Shown: in pieces, positions 27,537 through 35,214 of the stretch
Numbering within the stretch: the first letter of the stretch is position 1
Layout of the letters: each line of letters opens with the position of its first letter
NCBI RefSeq assembly: GCF_963666665.1
Contig: NZ_OY762999.1
Coordinates: 233,501-297,500, forward strand
Direction: 5' to 3'
Origin: Maridesulfovibrio sp.
Lineage (GTDB): Bacteria; Desulfobacterota; Desulfovibrionia; Desulfovibrionales; Desulfovibrionaceae
Length of the DNA stretch: 64,000 nt
Position numbers and translations under genes: made by a program
The notes under the pieces: generated by a model
Seen by the model: the letters and a program-made list of their open reading frames with translations, nothing else
Database searches by the model: none
Told to the model about the DNA's origin: nothing

Positions 27537-28829
27537 ATGAAATATAATTATATTCATAATCTTGATGATATCGAATTTGGTTCTGATGTCGTTATTTATG
27601 GCCTTGGAGGAACGGCAAAGGAATTGTTTTTTGCTTTAAATAGAACTCGTCCGGATGTAAATATACGATGTTTTATGGATAGTACTAGTTGTTCTGGAGA
27701 ACTTTGTTGTATTCCTGTCTTTAATGTAGGTACTCTCAACATGTTTAAGGATTGTAAGGTAGTTGTTGCATCTGTTTTTTATGAAGAAATTGCAGAAAAG
27801 TTATACGCATATGGATGTAAAGATTTTTCAGTTTTTGTGGAACATTGTTGTTTTTTAGATGTATATAGAGATTTGTTCGAAATCCCTGAGAAAAAGATGT
27901 CCATTTTTTCAAGTCTTCCAGATATGGAAGATGATGACTGTTTATATGTATTTAATGTCAGTAGTAGAGCAGATGGCCCCGGAGCGGTACGCAACGTGTT
28001 GGGGGATTGTACTTCCTTACCGTTAAAGCACTTTTTTGTTGACTTGCTGGACTATGACCATGAACAAACCTTCGCTGCTATTGACCTCTCTAAGGTTAAA
28101 GATATTTGTATTATCGATATTAATGGCCGTAAAACGCAACTTGCAGCTTTGGCTGCATATATTACTTCCGATCTTGGAAGGTCGATTTCTATATATAAAA
28201 GTCCCATCGGAATCAGGAATTTTTCAGTCATTGAGGGCAGAAAACTTTTATTTCTTGAAATCTGTAAGAATGGAGCATCAAGTTCTGTTGGTATTTTAAG
28301 GCAGATTTTTGATAAATATAAAGACCAATGTTTCCAGTTTAAAGAGCTTAGAAATTGTAGCGATATCACGGATCCTTATTTTGAAGATTATTTGAAATTT
28401 GCTATTGTCAGAAATCCATATGAACGACTTGCTTCCTTATATGCCCACGTAATGCGGGAAGCACCGAATAAATTTTTGTACCCTTTGTTAAGTAAAATCG
28501 TTGGGCAGCTTAACTTTGAAGATTTCTGTAGAATTATAGCTACTTGCCCGGATGAATTTTCTGATGTTCACTTCATGTCTCAGACAGCACATTTGACCTT
28601 GCCGGAAGGTCTGCTAGATGATTTTACGCTATTAAGACTGGAGAATTTTGCTGACGATATGAAGAGTTTCTTTTCTGCGCTTGGGGAAGAGATTGAAATC
28701 CCACATAAAAATAAATCCAGACCCGATAAGGTCGATTACATTGAGGATTACTACACCCCGGAGCTGATTAAGCTGGTAAATGAGCGTTACGAGGATGATT
28801 TTATAAATTTCGGGTACAAGTTTTTGTAA
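27537..28829 (+). CDS. sulfotransferase-like protein with N-terminal Rossmann-like domain
   Basis: A 430-residue protein. Residues about 10-110 look like a nucleotide-binding fold (DVVIYGLGGTAKELFFAL, then FMDST). The C-terminal ~190 residues have Sulfotransfer_2-type elements: a 5'-phosphosulfate loop (EICKNGASSSVGIL), a 3'-phosphate motif (FAIVRNPYERLASLY), LLRLENFADDMKSFF, and the end YTPELIKLVNERYEDDF. If active it would sulfate a glycan using PAPS. The gene is strikingly AT-rich compared with its neighbours, a sign of transfer. GTG at 27531 is an alternative start, five bases after AAGGA. It sits next to the Maf glycosyltransferase. Confidence 0.72.
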   Translation: MKYNYIHNLDDIEFGSDVVIYGLGGTAKELFFALNRTRPDVNIRCFMDSTSCSGELCCIPVFNVGTLNMFKDCKVVVASVFYEEIAEKLYAYGCKDFSVFVEHCCFLDVYRDLFEIPEKKMSIFSSLPDMEDDDCLYVFNVSSRADGPGAVRNVLGDCTSLPLKHFFVDLLDYDHEQTFAAIDLSKVKDICIIDINGRKTQLAALAAYITSDLGRSISIYKSPIGIRNFSVIEGRKLLFLEICKNGASSSVGILRQIFDKYKDQCFQFKELRNCSDITDPYFEDYLKFAIVRNPYERLASLYAHVMREAPNKFLYPLLSKIVGQLNFEDFCRIIATCPDEFSDVHFMSQTAHLTLPEGLLDDFTLLRLENFADDMKSFFSALGEEIEIPHKNKSRPDKVDYIEDYYTPELIKLVNERYEDDFINFGYKFL

Positions 28830-28852
28830 TCTTTCTATGAATTTCAATGCGA

Positions 28853-28888
28853 AAGTCCCTTGCAGCGGGCAGGTGCTGCAAGGGACTT
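28853..28888. terminator. hairpin between convergent sulfotransferase-like and maf genes
   Basis: A 14-bp perfect stem (AAGTCCCTTGCAGC with its complement) has an 8-base loop. T-tracts on either side are short, so termination strength is uncertain. Confidence 0.65.
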
Positions 28889-28935
28889 CCTTATGATGAA
28901 TTAACTTACTGGACGTTCTTGTCTGATTGATCCTT

Positions 28936-30699
28936 TCAGGCCGCTTTACGGTTGCCGGACACGTTCATGGCCCGGTCCATGTGGCGCACCTTGGTCAGGA
29001 TTTTTTTGATGATCCTCTTGTAATGGGGCAGGTCTTTGGGCACGTAATGTGACTTTGCCCTTGCCAGCCCCGCCATATCGAGGATTTCGTTGTACAGGTA
29101 AGGCAGGTAGAGCAGGTCCTGCCTGATGAAGAAATAGACTTCGTGTAGTGCCTTGTGGATTTCTTCCTGATTCTTACCGTGCTTGCGGAAAAGTTTTTCC
29201 ATTCGTTTGGTGACGTGATTCAGGGATGCTGTCCACCTCGGGCTGCGCGGTTCGAATACCGGGATGTTGCGCGGAGTTGCGGTCATATTAATGGCTGTTT
29301 TGAAATGTTCCATGCTGCCCGGAACTGCCGAGAGCAGGCCTTCCATGTTGACCGCATTCATATCCACATTGCGGGTGCCTTCGATTACTGCACAGCCGCC
29401 GTACAGGTTGTAGAACGGTACACGCAGTTTCTTGATGTCATCTTCCATTTCACGCTTGGAAGTTATGTACTGAATGGTGGAGGTCAGCTTTTCGCCGTCC
29501 GCGTTTTCCAATTCCACCAGCATGGCCGGGTTGTATTGAGCTCCTGAGTTCTGGTGACCGGATGCGTGGGAAACCTGACCTTTCCATGCGAAGTCCTGAC
29601 CAACCATCAGAACATGGTTGAATCCGCACCAGTCGAGAAATCTTGCCAGAGTGATACTGACGTTACTACCGGCGTCAAAAACTTCTTCATGGTTGTTCAG
29701 GGCAAAGGTTCCCAGTCCTCCGACGGTCCACATGGGGATGGTCGGTCCGGGGTAGGCGGCAAGTACTTCGTGATCCAGCTTGGTAGAGTAGATGAGTGGA
29801 ATATCTTTGGCCCATTCATGATCCAACTGGCCGTATACACGGCTCATGGATGCGTTGTAGTCAATACCAATGCAGAAGTGGGGCTTGATTCCGGTTTTCT
29901 GCACAGCGGGGAGACCCTGCAGCGAGGTGGTGAATACTGCTTGTCCGGGATTCTTTGCCAGTTCAGGACCGAACTGGGCCAGAGATGGACCTGCGCCGAG
30001 AATGACTGCGCCCATGCCGCGTCCTGCGCCCTTGAGCGGAGCAATGCTGCCGTCTCCAAGGATGCGCGAAAAGTTATCCAGTTCGTTTCCGACCATGACG
30101 TCCTGCTTCAGGCGCAGGGTGGTCATCTCAACGGTAAATGATTCCAGCTTGTTGCGGATGGTTGCGGACCAGCGGGCGTATTCCGGTCCGATCTGCTGGC
30201 TGGGGATATCCAGCCTCAAATATATTTTGCCGTATACGAATTGAAGGTCGAGTTCTTTAATGATATTCATCAGGCTGTTTTCATCGACCGGGCAAAAATG
30301 GAGCTTGCCGGCCTTCATGAAAGGACGGTAGTCGGTCTGGCCCAGACAGGCGAGCAGCATCTCAGGATTCGGCTCGCTGACAATGACTTTGTGGGTGTCG
30401 GGAGTGTTCATCAATACCTGATTGACACCGTAGCCCACGTTGCAGCCTACAATGATGGTGGCACTTGTCTCGGGTTTGTCTTTGGCCTGCCAGCTATTGT
30501 AGATCATGTTGGGCGTGACGGATTCAAACATGCCGCTGCCGTTTTCCATTTTCCAGTCGAGAATGTCCCACTTATTCTTGAAGAGAGATTCTTTCAGTTT
30601 CTCTTCGTCAATATCCTGACTGCTCAGCCAGGAATAAAAGGGCGGGTTGTATGTTGCAAGAGCTTCGATGTTGTCTTTAAGAAAAGGATAGGCTGACAT
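28936..30699 (-). CDS. Maf-like motility-associated glycosyltransferase (DUF115/MAF_flag10)
   Basis: The 587-residue protein has the Maf core GAVILGAGPSLAQFGPEL near residue 225, followed by FTTSLQGLPAVQ and HFCIGIDYN, and FNHVLMVGQDFAW near 350. Family members attach nonulosonic acids (pseudaminic or legionaminic acid) to flagellin Ser/Thr in the cytoplasm, in flagellated proteobacteria. No flagellin gene is adjacent, but motAB, a FlgO-like lipoprotein and CheV are in this window. It is divergent from the cysK fusion. Confidence 0.85.
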   Translation of the reverse strand: MSAYPFLKDNIEALATYNPPFYSWLSSQDIDEEKLKESLFKNKWDILDWKMENGSGMFESVTPNMIYNSWQAKDKPETSATIIVGCNVGYGVNQVLMNTPDTHKVIVSEPNPEMLLACLGQTDYRPFMKAGKLHFCPVDENSLMNIIKELDLQFVYGKIYLRLDIPSQQIGPEYARWSATIRNKLESFTVEMTTLRLKQDVMVGNELDNFSRILGDGSIAPLKGAGRGMGAVILGAGPSLAQFGPELAKNPGQAVFTTSLQGLPAVQKTGIKPHFCIGIDYNASMSRVYGQLDHEWAKDIPLIYSTKLDHEVLAAYPGPTIPMWTVGGLGTFALNNHEEVFDAGSNVSITLARFLDWCGFNHVLMVGQDFAWKGQVSHASGHQNSGAQYNPAMLVELENADGEKLTSTIQYITSKREMEDDIKKLRVPFYNLYGGCAVIEGTRNVDMNAVNMEGLLSAVPGSMEHFKTAINMTATPRNIPVFEPRSPRWTASLNHVTKRMEKLFRKHGKNQEEIHKALHEVYFFIRQDLLYLPYLYNEILDMAGLARAKSHYVPKDLPHYKRIIKKILTKVRHMDRAMNVSGNRKAA

Positions 30700-30858
30700 T
30701 TGTTCCGTCCTTGGCAGACTGTTTATTAGCTGTAATTAGCCGGGTTCATTCCTTGCCCCGGATTTCAAACACTGATGATCTACTGCCTCTTGTTTGCAAA
30801 ATGATTGCCAGAAGTAAAAAGGACGCGGCCTGAAATTCATTTTCTTAAAGATAATTAG

Positions 30859-33171
30859 TTGAAAGGATTATATAAAATGTTTGCGCGTGATATTCTTGAG
30901 CTGGTCGGAGGAACCCCCCTTGTTGAGATGCGGGTCCTAAATCCCAATAAAAATGTCAAGATTCTGGCCAAGCTGGAAGCCATGAATCCCGGCGGTTCCA
31001 TCAAGGACCGTGCAGCCGGGGCCATGATTCGCAAAGCCGAGAAAAGCGGGGAACTGACCCCGGATAAAATTATTATCGAGGCCACTTCCGGGAATACCGG
31101 AATCGGGCTGGCTATGGCTTGTGCTGTTCGCGGTTACAAGCTGATGCTGATCATGCCGGAGACCGCTTCCGAGGAACGTAAGATGATTATGCGTGCCTAC
31201 GGGGCCGAGATTATGCTCACCCCCGGCCACCTTGCTACTGACGGTGCCATTGAACAGGCTTACCGTTTCTACCGTGAGGAGCCGGAAAAATATCTGCTCA
31301 TGGACCAGTATAATAACGAGGCCTCCATTGAGGCTCATTATGAGGGAACCGGACAGGAAATCTGGGATCAGACCGAAGGTAAAGTAACCCACGTTGTTGC
31401 TTGCCTCGGTACTACCGGAACAGTCATGGGTATCACCAAGCGGCTCAAGGAGCTTAACAAGAATATCCAGATGATCGCCGTGGAGCCTGAGCCGGGGCAC
31501 AAGATTCAGGGTCTTAAAAATATGCAGGAATCCTATCCTCCCGGAATCTACGACAAGCAGAAGCTGGACCGCGTTATTCGGGTACAGGATAACGATGCTT
31601 TTGAATCCTGCCGTCGTCTTGCCAAGGAAGAGGGCGTATTTGTGGGTATGAGTTCCGGCGCTGCCATGGCCGGGGCTGCCGCTATTGCTTCCGAGCTTGA
31701 AGACGGGCTGGTTGTGGCGATTTTTCCCGATGGCGGTGAACGCTACCTTTCCACCCCGTTGTTCCGTCCGCAGGTTTTGAAAGGACCGAAAATTTTTGAT
31801 CAGAGCAGCGGTGCTGATCGTGTCCTTTCCATTTCCGAAGCTGAAACCGGACTTTTCACCATGGGACCGTCATTCGACAATCCTTATGATCCAGAGGTGT
31901 TCAGACGCATAGTGCTGCTCGATGTTCTGGCTCGTCATCTGGAACGCGAGGGCGCCAAGGTTTCCGCGCTCGTTGGGCTGGCTGACCTTGAGGATCAGAC
32001 CCTTGCTGCTTCCCGTGAGCGGGGTGTGGACCGGGAGACTTTTTCTACAGAGATTGCCACTGCTGTACGTAAGGCCGCTTATCTGCTGGGCGTGCGCAAG
32101 TCCATGCGCTTTGAGCGTGCCTCGGAGTCCGTGGACCGCACTGTGGAGCTTTGCCGAGCTCTGCTCGCTCATGGTTTGGCTTACGAGAAGCTGCGGTCCG
32201 TGTATTTTGATATCTCACGCGACAAGGGCTACGGGCAGATGTCCAACATGGATATCGATAAGGTAAGCCTTGGCAAGACCGTGGACATGGATGATTACGT
32301 AAAGGAAAATCCGCGAGATTTCACTCTGCTCAAGCGGGCAACCCTGCAGGACCTCAAGCTCGGCGATATCATCGAAACCGAGTGGGGTAATGTGCGGCCC
32401 AGCTGGTTTATGCAGCAGGCAGTGACCGCTCTCGAAGGTCTGCCCGGAGTAAGTCTTGTGCTTGCCGGGGAAATCCATCGCTTTCCGCATCTGGAAAATC
32501 TGCGCGCTATCTGGGCCGGAGCCAGAGTCGCTCCGCAGGCGTGGATGGTGGCCCAGCCTGTACTTCCCGGCGGTCCGGTATTGCCCTGTGTGGATGAGCT
32601 TTTGGAGCAGTCCGGTCAGCCCATAGCCGTGCGTATGTGGATGCTTTCTTCATCCTACAAGAAACCGCTGGTGTGCAGCGAACAGTCCATTTCCATGTGG
32701 GTCAAGAACCAGCAGAAATTGCAGGATCTTGCCGCAGGCTTGAGCATTCACGCCGGGGATTCCGGCCAGCTTTCCGAGGACATCGATCAAGAGGTCTTCA
32801 CCCTCAAGTCCGGCCTTTCACAGGCCCTGAATGACAACCTCATGCTGCACCGTTTCTGGCCGATCCTGTTCAGCTTCACCAAGACCATCAACTCCCTGCT
32901 GGGCAGTGGTAAGCTTTCCGCCAAGGAAGCAAAGTTCTGCCTCGACCAGCTCCTTGAAGTGGACGACATCCTAGGCATTCTCGATCATGAGGCCATGCCC
33001 GTGCCGTTCGTATCATTGCCCGAAGAGGCCAAAGAGCTGCTCGAACAACGCGAACTTGCCCGAGCAAACAAAGACTTTACCACAGCCGACGGCCTGCGCG
33101 ATAAGCTTTTGGACCTGGGCTTCAACGTAGAAGACAGCTCCGAGGGAGCGCGGGTTTTTCGGGTTAGGTAA
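30859..33171 (+). CDS. cysK: cysteine synthase fused to a degenerate cysteinyl-tRNA synthetase
   Basis: Residues 1-305 form a complete CysK: PLP Lys in GGSIKDRAAG, substrate loop EATSGNTGIG, phosphate loop CLGTTGTVMG, and VFVGMSSGAA, IFPDGGERYLST. It makes cysteine from O-acetylserine and sulfide. Residues about 330-770 follow the CysRS order (GLFTMGPSFDNPYD, SVYFDISRDKGYG, VRPSWFMQQAV, RFPHLENL, and a C-terminal ARANKDFTTADGLRDKL). The HIGH motif, KMSKS motif and zinc-binding Cys residues of CysRS are absent, so aminoacylation is not expected. Known fact: CysRS-like folds exist with other roles (for example MshC). The role here is unknown. The stop overlaps the start of the next gene. Confidence 0.88.
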   Translation: MKGLYKMFARDILELVGGTPLVEMRVLNPNKNVKILAKLEAMNPGGSIKDRAAGAMIRKAEKSGELTPDKIIIEATSGNTGIGLAMACAVRGYKLMLIMPETASEERKMIMRAYGAEIMLTPGHLATDGAIEQAYRFYREEPEKYLLMDQYNNEASIEAHYEGTGQEIWDQTEGKVTHVVACLGTTGTVMGITKRLKELNKNIQMIAVEPEPGHKIQGLKNMQESYPPGIYDKQKLDRVIRVQDNDAFESCRRLAKEEGVFVGMSSGAAMAGAAAIASELEDGLVVAIFPDGGERYLSTPLFRPQVLKGPKIFDQSSGADRVLSISEAETGLFTMGPSFDNPYDPEVFRRIVLLDVLARHLEREGAKVSALVGLADLEDQTLAASRERGVDRETFSTEIATAVRKAAYLLGVRKSMRFERASESVDRTVELCRALLAHGLAYEKLRSVYFDISRDKGYGQMSNMDIDKVSLGKTVDMDDYVKENPRDFTLLKRATLQDLKLGDIIETEWGNVRPSWFMQQAVTALEGLPGVSLVLAGEIHRFPHLENLRAIWAGARVAPQAWMVAQPVLPGGPVLPCVDELLEQSGQPIAVRMWMLSSSYKKPLVCSEQSISMWVKNQQKLQDLAAGLSIHAGDSGQLSEDIDQEVFTLKSGLSQALNDNLMLHRFWPILFSFTKTINSLLGSGKLSAKEAKFCLDQLLEVDDILGILDHEAMPVPFVSLPEEAKELLEQRELARANKDFTTADGLRDKLLDLGFNVEDSSEGARVFRVR

Positions 33172-33374
33172 TGGATAATTTCCATTGCATAGAATGCGGG
33201 GCGGATATTTCTGATCTGCCTGCCAAGTGCCCGAATTGCGGACATGGGTACACCTATGAGTTGGAACGACCATCGTTGGGGTTTTGGTCTAGCTTTTGGG
33301 CAGGATTCAGGAAAACGTTTTGGTGGTTGATTGCAGTGGCTTTAGCCGTTTCGGGATTGATCTATCAAATTTAA
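33171..33374 (+). CDS. small zinc-ribbon membrane protein
   Basis: A 67-residue protein with an N-terminal zinc ribbon (CIECGADI and CPNCGHGY) and one C-terminal hydrophobic helix (FWWLIAVALAVSGLIY). Its ATG overlaps the stop of the cysK fusion by one base, so it is translationally coupled and real. Function unknown; small zinc-ribbon-plus-helix proteins are common and often unannotated. Confidence 0.8.
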   Translation: MDNFHCIECGADISDLPAKCPNCGHGYTYELERPSLGFWSSFWAGFRKTFWWLIAVALAVSGLIYQI

Positions 33375-33391
33375 ATTGTTTGGGATAAAGT

Positions 33392-33426
33392 AAAGCCCTC
33401 CTTCGGAATTTCCGGGGGAGGGCTTT
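33392..33426. terminator. terminator between the cysK unit and the ATPase cassette
   Basis: AAAGCCCTCC pairs with GGAGGGCTTT across a 15-base loop. Both flanks are only moderately T-rich, so it may act in both directions. Confidence 0.7.
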
Positions 33427-33437
33427 GATCTTTAGAG

Positions 33438-33854
33438 CTAAAGCTTATGAGTAACGGGAGAACGTTCACAAATCATTTTGAGTTTGTGTTTCAGCATCAA
33501 TGCTCGTTTTTGTGTTTGTATAAAGCTACTTTCTTTAGGTCTTCCTGTGAAAGCAATAATTCCAGTTTTGCTTTTTGAGCTGTGTGATTTTTGGTAGTGA
33601 TTGACGGCGACAAGGACTTGTTTGTGTGCTTTGCGTACATCTGAACCTTTCAATTCAACATACAAAGCCCGTTTATCTGTCGTGACGACATAATCGCAGG
33701 CTGTTTCGTTTTTCATTTCACAGCCATCAAATTCAATAACTGTAAATTTTGTTTGAGTTTTATTTTCAAGTCTGACTGATGCTTTTGATCCGGTTTTTCT
33801 GTCTTCAAGAATATGACTTTTTTTCTTGAGTACTTTCTCGCAATCCTTAGGCAT
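33438..33854 (-). CDS. small PD-(D/E)XK nuclease-like protein, partner of the ATPase
   Basis: A 138-residue, basic protein. A CDYVVTTDKRALYVELKG stretch (residues about 55-72) matches the Asp-strand-ELK core of the restriction-endonuclease fold, and downstream basic helices (KAHKQVLVAVNHYQK) fit. The catalytic call is by pattern only. The start was set at the ATG that overlaps the upstream ATPase stop (ATG at 33854, ATPase stop at 33847-33849), so the two genes are coupled. Composition is AT-rich like the ATPase. Likely a two-gene effector-sensor system; no match to a named system can be asserted. Confidence 0.65.
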   Translation of the reverse strand: MPKDCEKVLKKKSHILEDRKTGSKASVRLENKTQTKFTVIEFDGCEMKNETACDYVVTTDKRALYVELKGSDVRKAHKQVLVAVNHYQKSHSSKSKTGIIAFTGRPKESSFIQTQKRALMLKHKLKMICERSPVTHKL

Positions 33855-35118
33855 TCGCAGCCTCTTCTTCGAATTCAATATCCAAAATTTTATTGAATTC
33901 ACTTCCAATTACATCGGAAACATCATCAATGCTGTCAGCGTCAATTAGTCCTGTCTCTTCATCCATGATGGAGCGAACTGTTCCGTCTTCGTTCACCATG
34001 TATGCGGCTACATCTTCTGCTTTTAGCCATTCGCTTTCAGGAATGATTTCCATTACTTTAGCTGCCTTTTCTTCGCTTTGACTGGCTACGGTATTCGCAT
34101 AAATAAGTGTATTTACTGTTGTCAGCAGATAAGGGCTGTGGGTTGTTAATGTTATGTTCGTTCTTGTTTGGTTGTGTATTTCTGCTATGTATCGGGTCAG
34201 CAGGTTTTGGGCATCTGGGAATATGTGTGCTTCTGGTTCTTCAATGTAGGTGTGTTGTACAGAAGCTTCGCTGACTTTGTTTAATCCTACTAAAATGGGT
34301 AGTGTTGCTTGTTGCCCTGATGACGCATTAGCTAGACTTACAAGTCTTCCGTTTTCATTTATAACGTATCCTGAGTCCTGTCGTTCAATTTGTCCGTTGG
34401 TTATGGAGTTTAAGTTTTTGCATGTGAGAGGTTTGTCAGCGGTATCTCTTTTAAGTTGTCTCGAGTAAGTTTGTCCAAAGCGTACTAGTAATGCGTCTAT
34501 GTTGCTTTCTCTCATCCAAAAAGAGTTGTCTGAAATAATATTAACAAGTGATCTTGAAGCTGGGATAAATAAATGTGCTGAGTCTAAACTTGTGTTTAAG
34601 GCGTTTAGAAAATTTTCAAATGAATTTTTAAAATTTAGTGAAGTAGAATAAAATTCATTCGATGTGTCTTCAATCTTATCTAACCTCTCTTTTATTTCTA
34701 TGTACGATTGATACATATTTTTTAGATCTGTATTGATCTTTTTTGAATTCCTAACTGTGCGTTCAGCTTTTGGGTCATTGCTAAATAAATATTTACTTGG
34801 AATTAGGCCTTTTGAGTTGAATTCCCATGTACTTCTATTTTCTGCAGATAGTGTGATGTTGAACTTATTGTTAAGTGACCTTTTTTCAAATATGGAATAG
34901 AAAAGTTGGAAGAAGTTATTATTTAATTCATTATGCGGCTTTATCTCTTCTAATGAAAGGCTTTGCATTTCGTAAGTGTTGATTATTTCTTCCATGAAAT
35001 ACAACATCTTCGCAATCAAACTCTTCCCCGCAGCCTGCGGACCGATCAGTATGTTGAATTTTTTGAAATCCAGTTCGGCGTGCTTGATATTGTAAAAATT
35101 CTCGATCAGTAATTTCAT
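33847..35118 (-). CDS. AAA_15/AAA_21-type (OLD/AriA-like) ABC ATPase
   Basis: A 423-residue SMC/ABC-type ATPase: Walker A ILIGPQAAGKSLIAKML at the N-terminus, a helical insert about 90-200, ABC-signature-like LANASSGQQATLPIL near 270, Walker B TYIEEPEAHIFPDA, and H-loop LTTHSPYLLTTV. There is no TOPRIM domain C-terminal to it, unlike OLD nucleases; the tail is acidic. Related ATPases act as sensors in defence systems (Gabija, PARIS AriA, Septu PtuA). The AT-rich N-terminal half, isolated position and coupled small nuclease-like gene suggest a horizontally acquired defence cassette. The phage-defence role is inference. Confidence 0.82.
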   Translation of the reverse strand: MKLLIENFYNIKHAELDFKKFNILIGPQAAGKSLIAKMLYFMEEIINTYEMQSLSLEEIKPHNELNNNFFQLFYSIFEKRSLNNKFNITLSAENRSTWEFNSKGLIPSKYLFSNDPKAERTVRNSKKINTDLKNMYQSYIEIKERLDKIEDTSNEFYSTSLNFKNSFENFLNALNTSLDSAHLFIPASRSLVNIISDNSFWMRESNIDALLVRFGQTYSRQLKRDTADKPLTCKNLNSITNGQIERQDSGYVINENGRLVSLANASSGQQATLPILVGLNKVSEASVQHTYIEEPEAHIFPDAQNLLTRYIAEIHNQTRTNITLTTHSPYLLTTVNTLIYANTVASQSEEKAAKVMEIIPESEWLKAEDVAAYMVNEDGTVRSIMDEETGLIDADSIDDVSDVIGSEFNKILDIEFEEEAANA

Positions 35119-35214
35119 GTTTTCCTCGCAAAGTTATACCCTTGAAGTTCTTCATTATCGGGGAATTGTCAATATCGCCTGAGAATTTTTCATTAAACGG
35201 GTCTGTTCGCGTTT

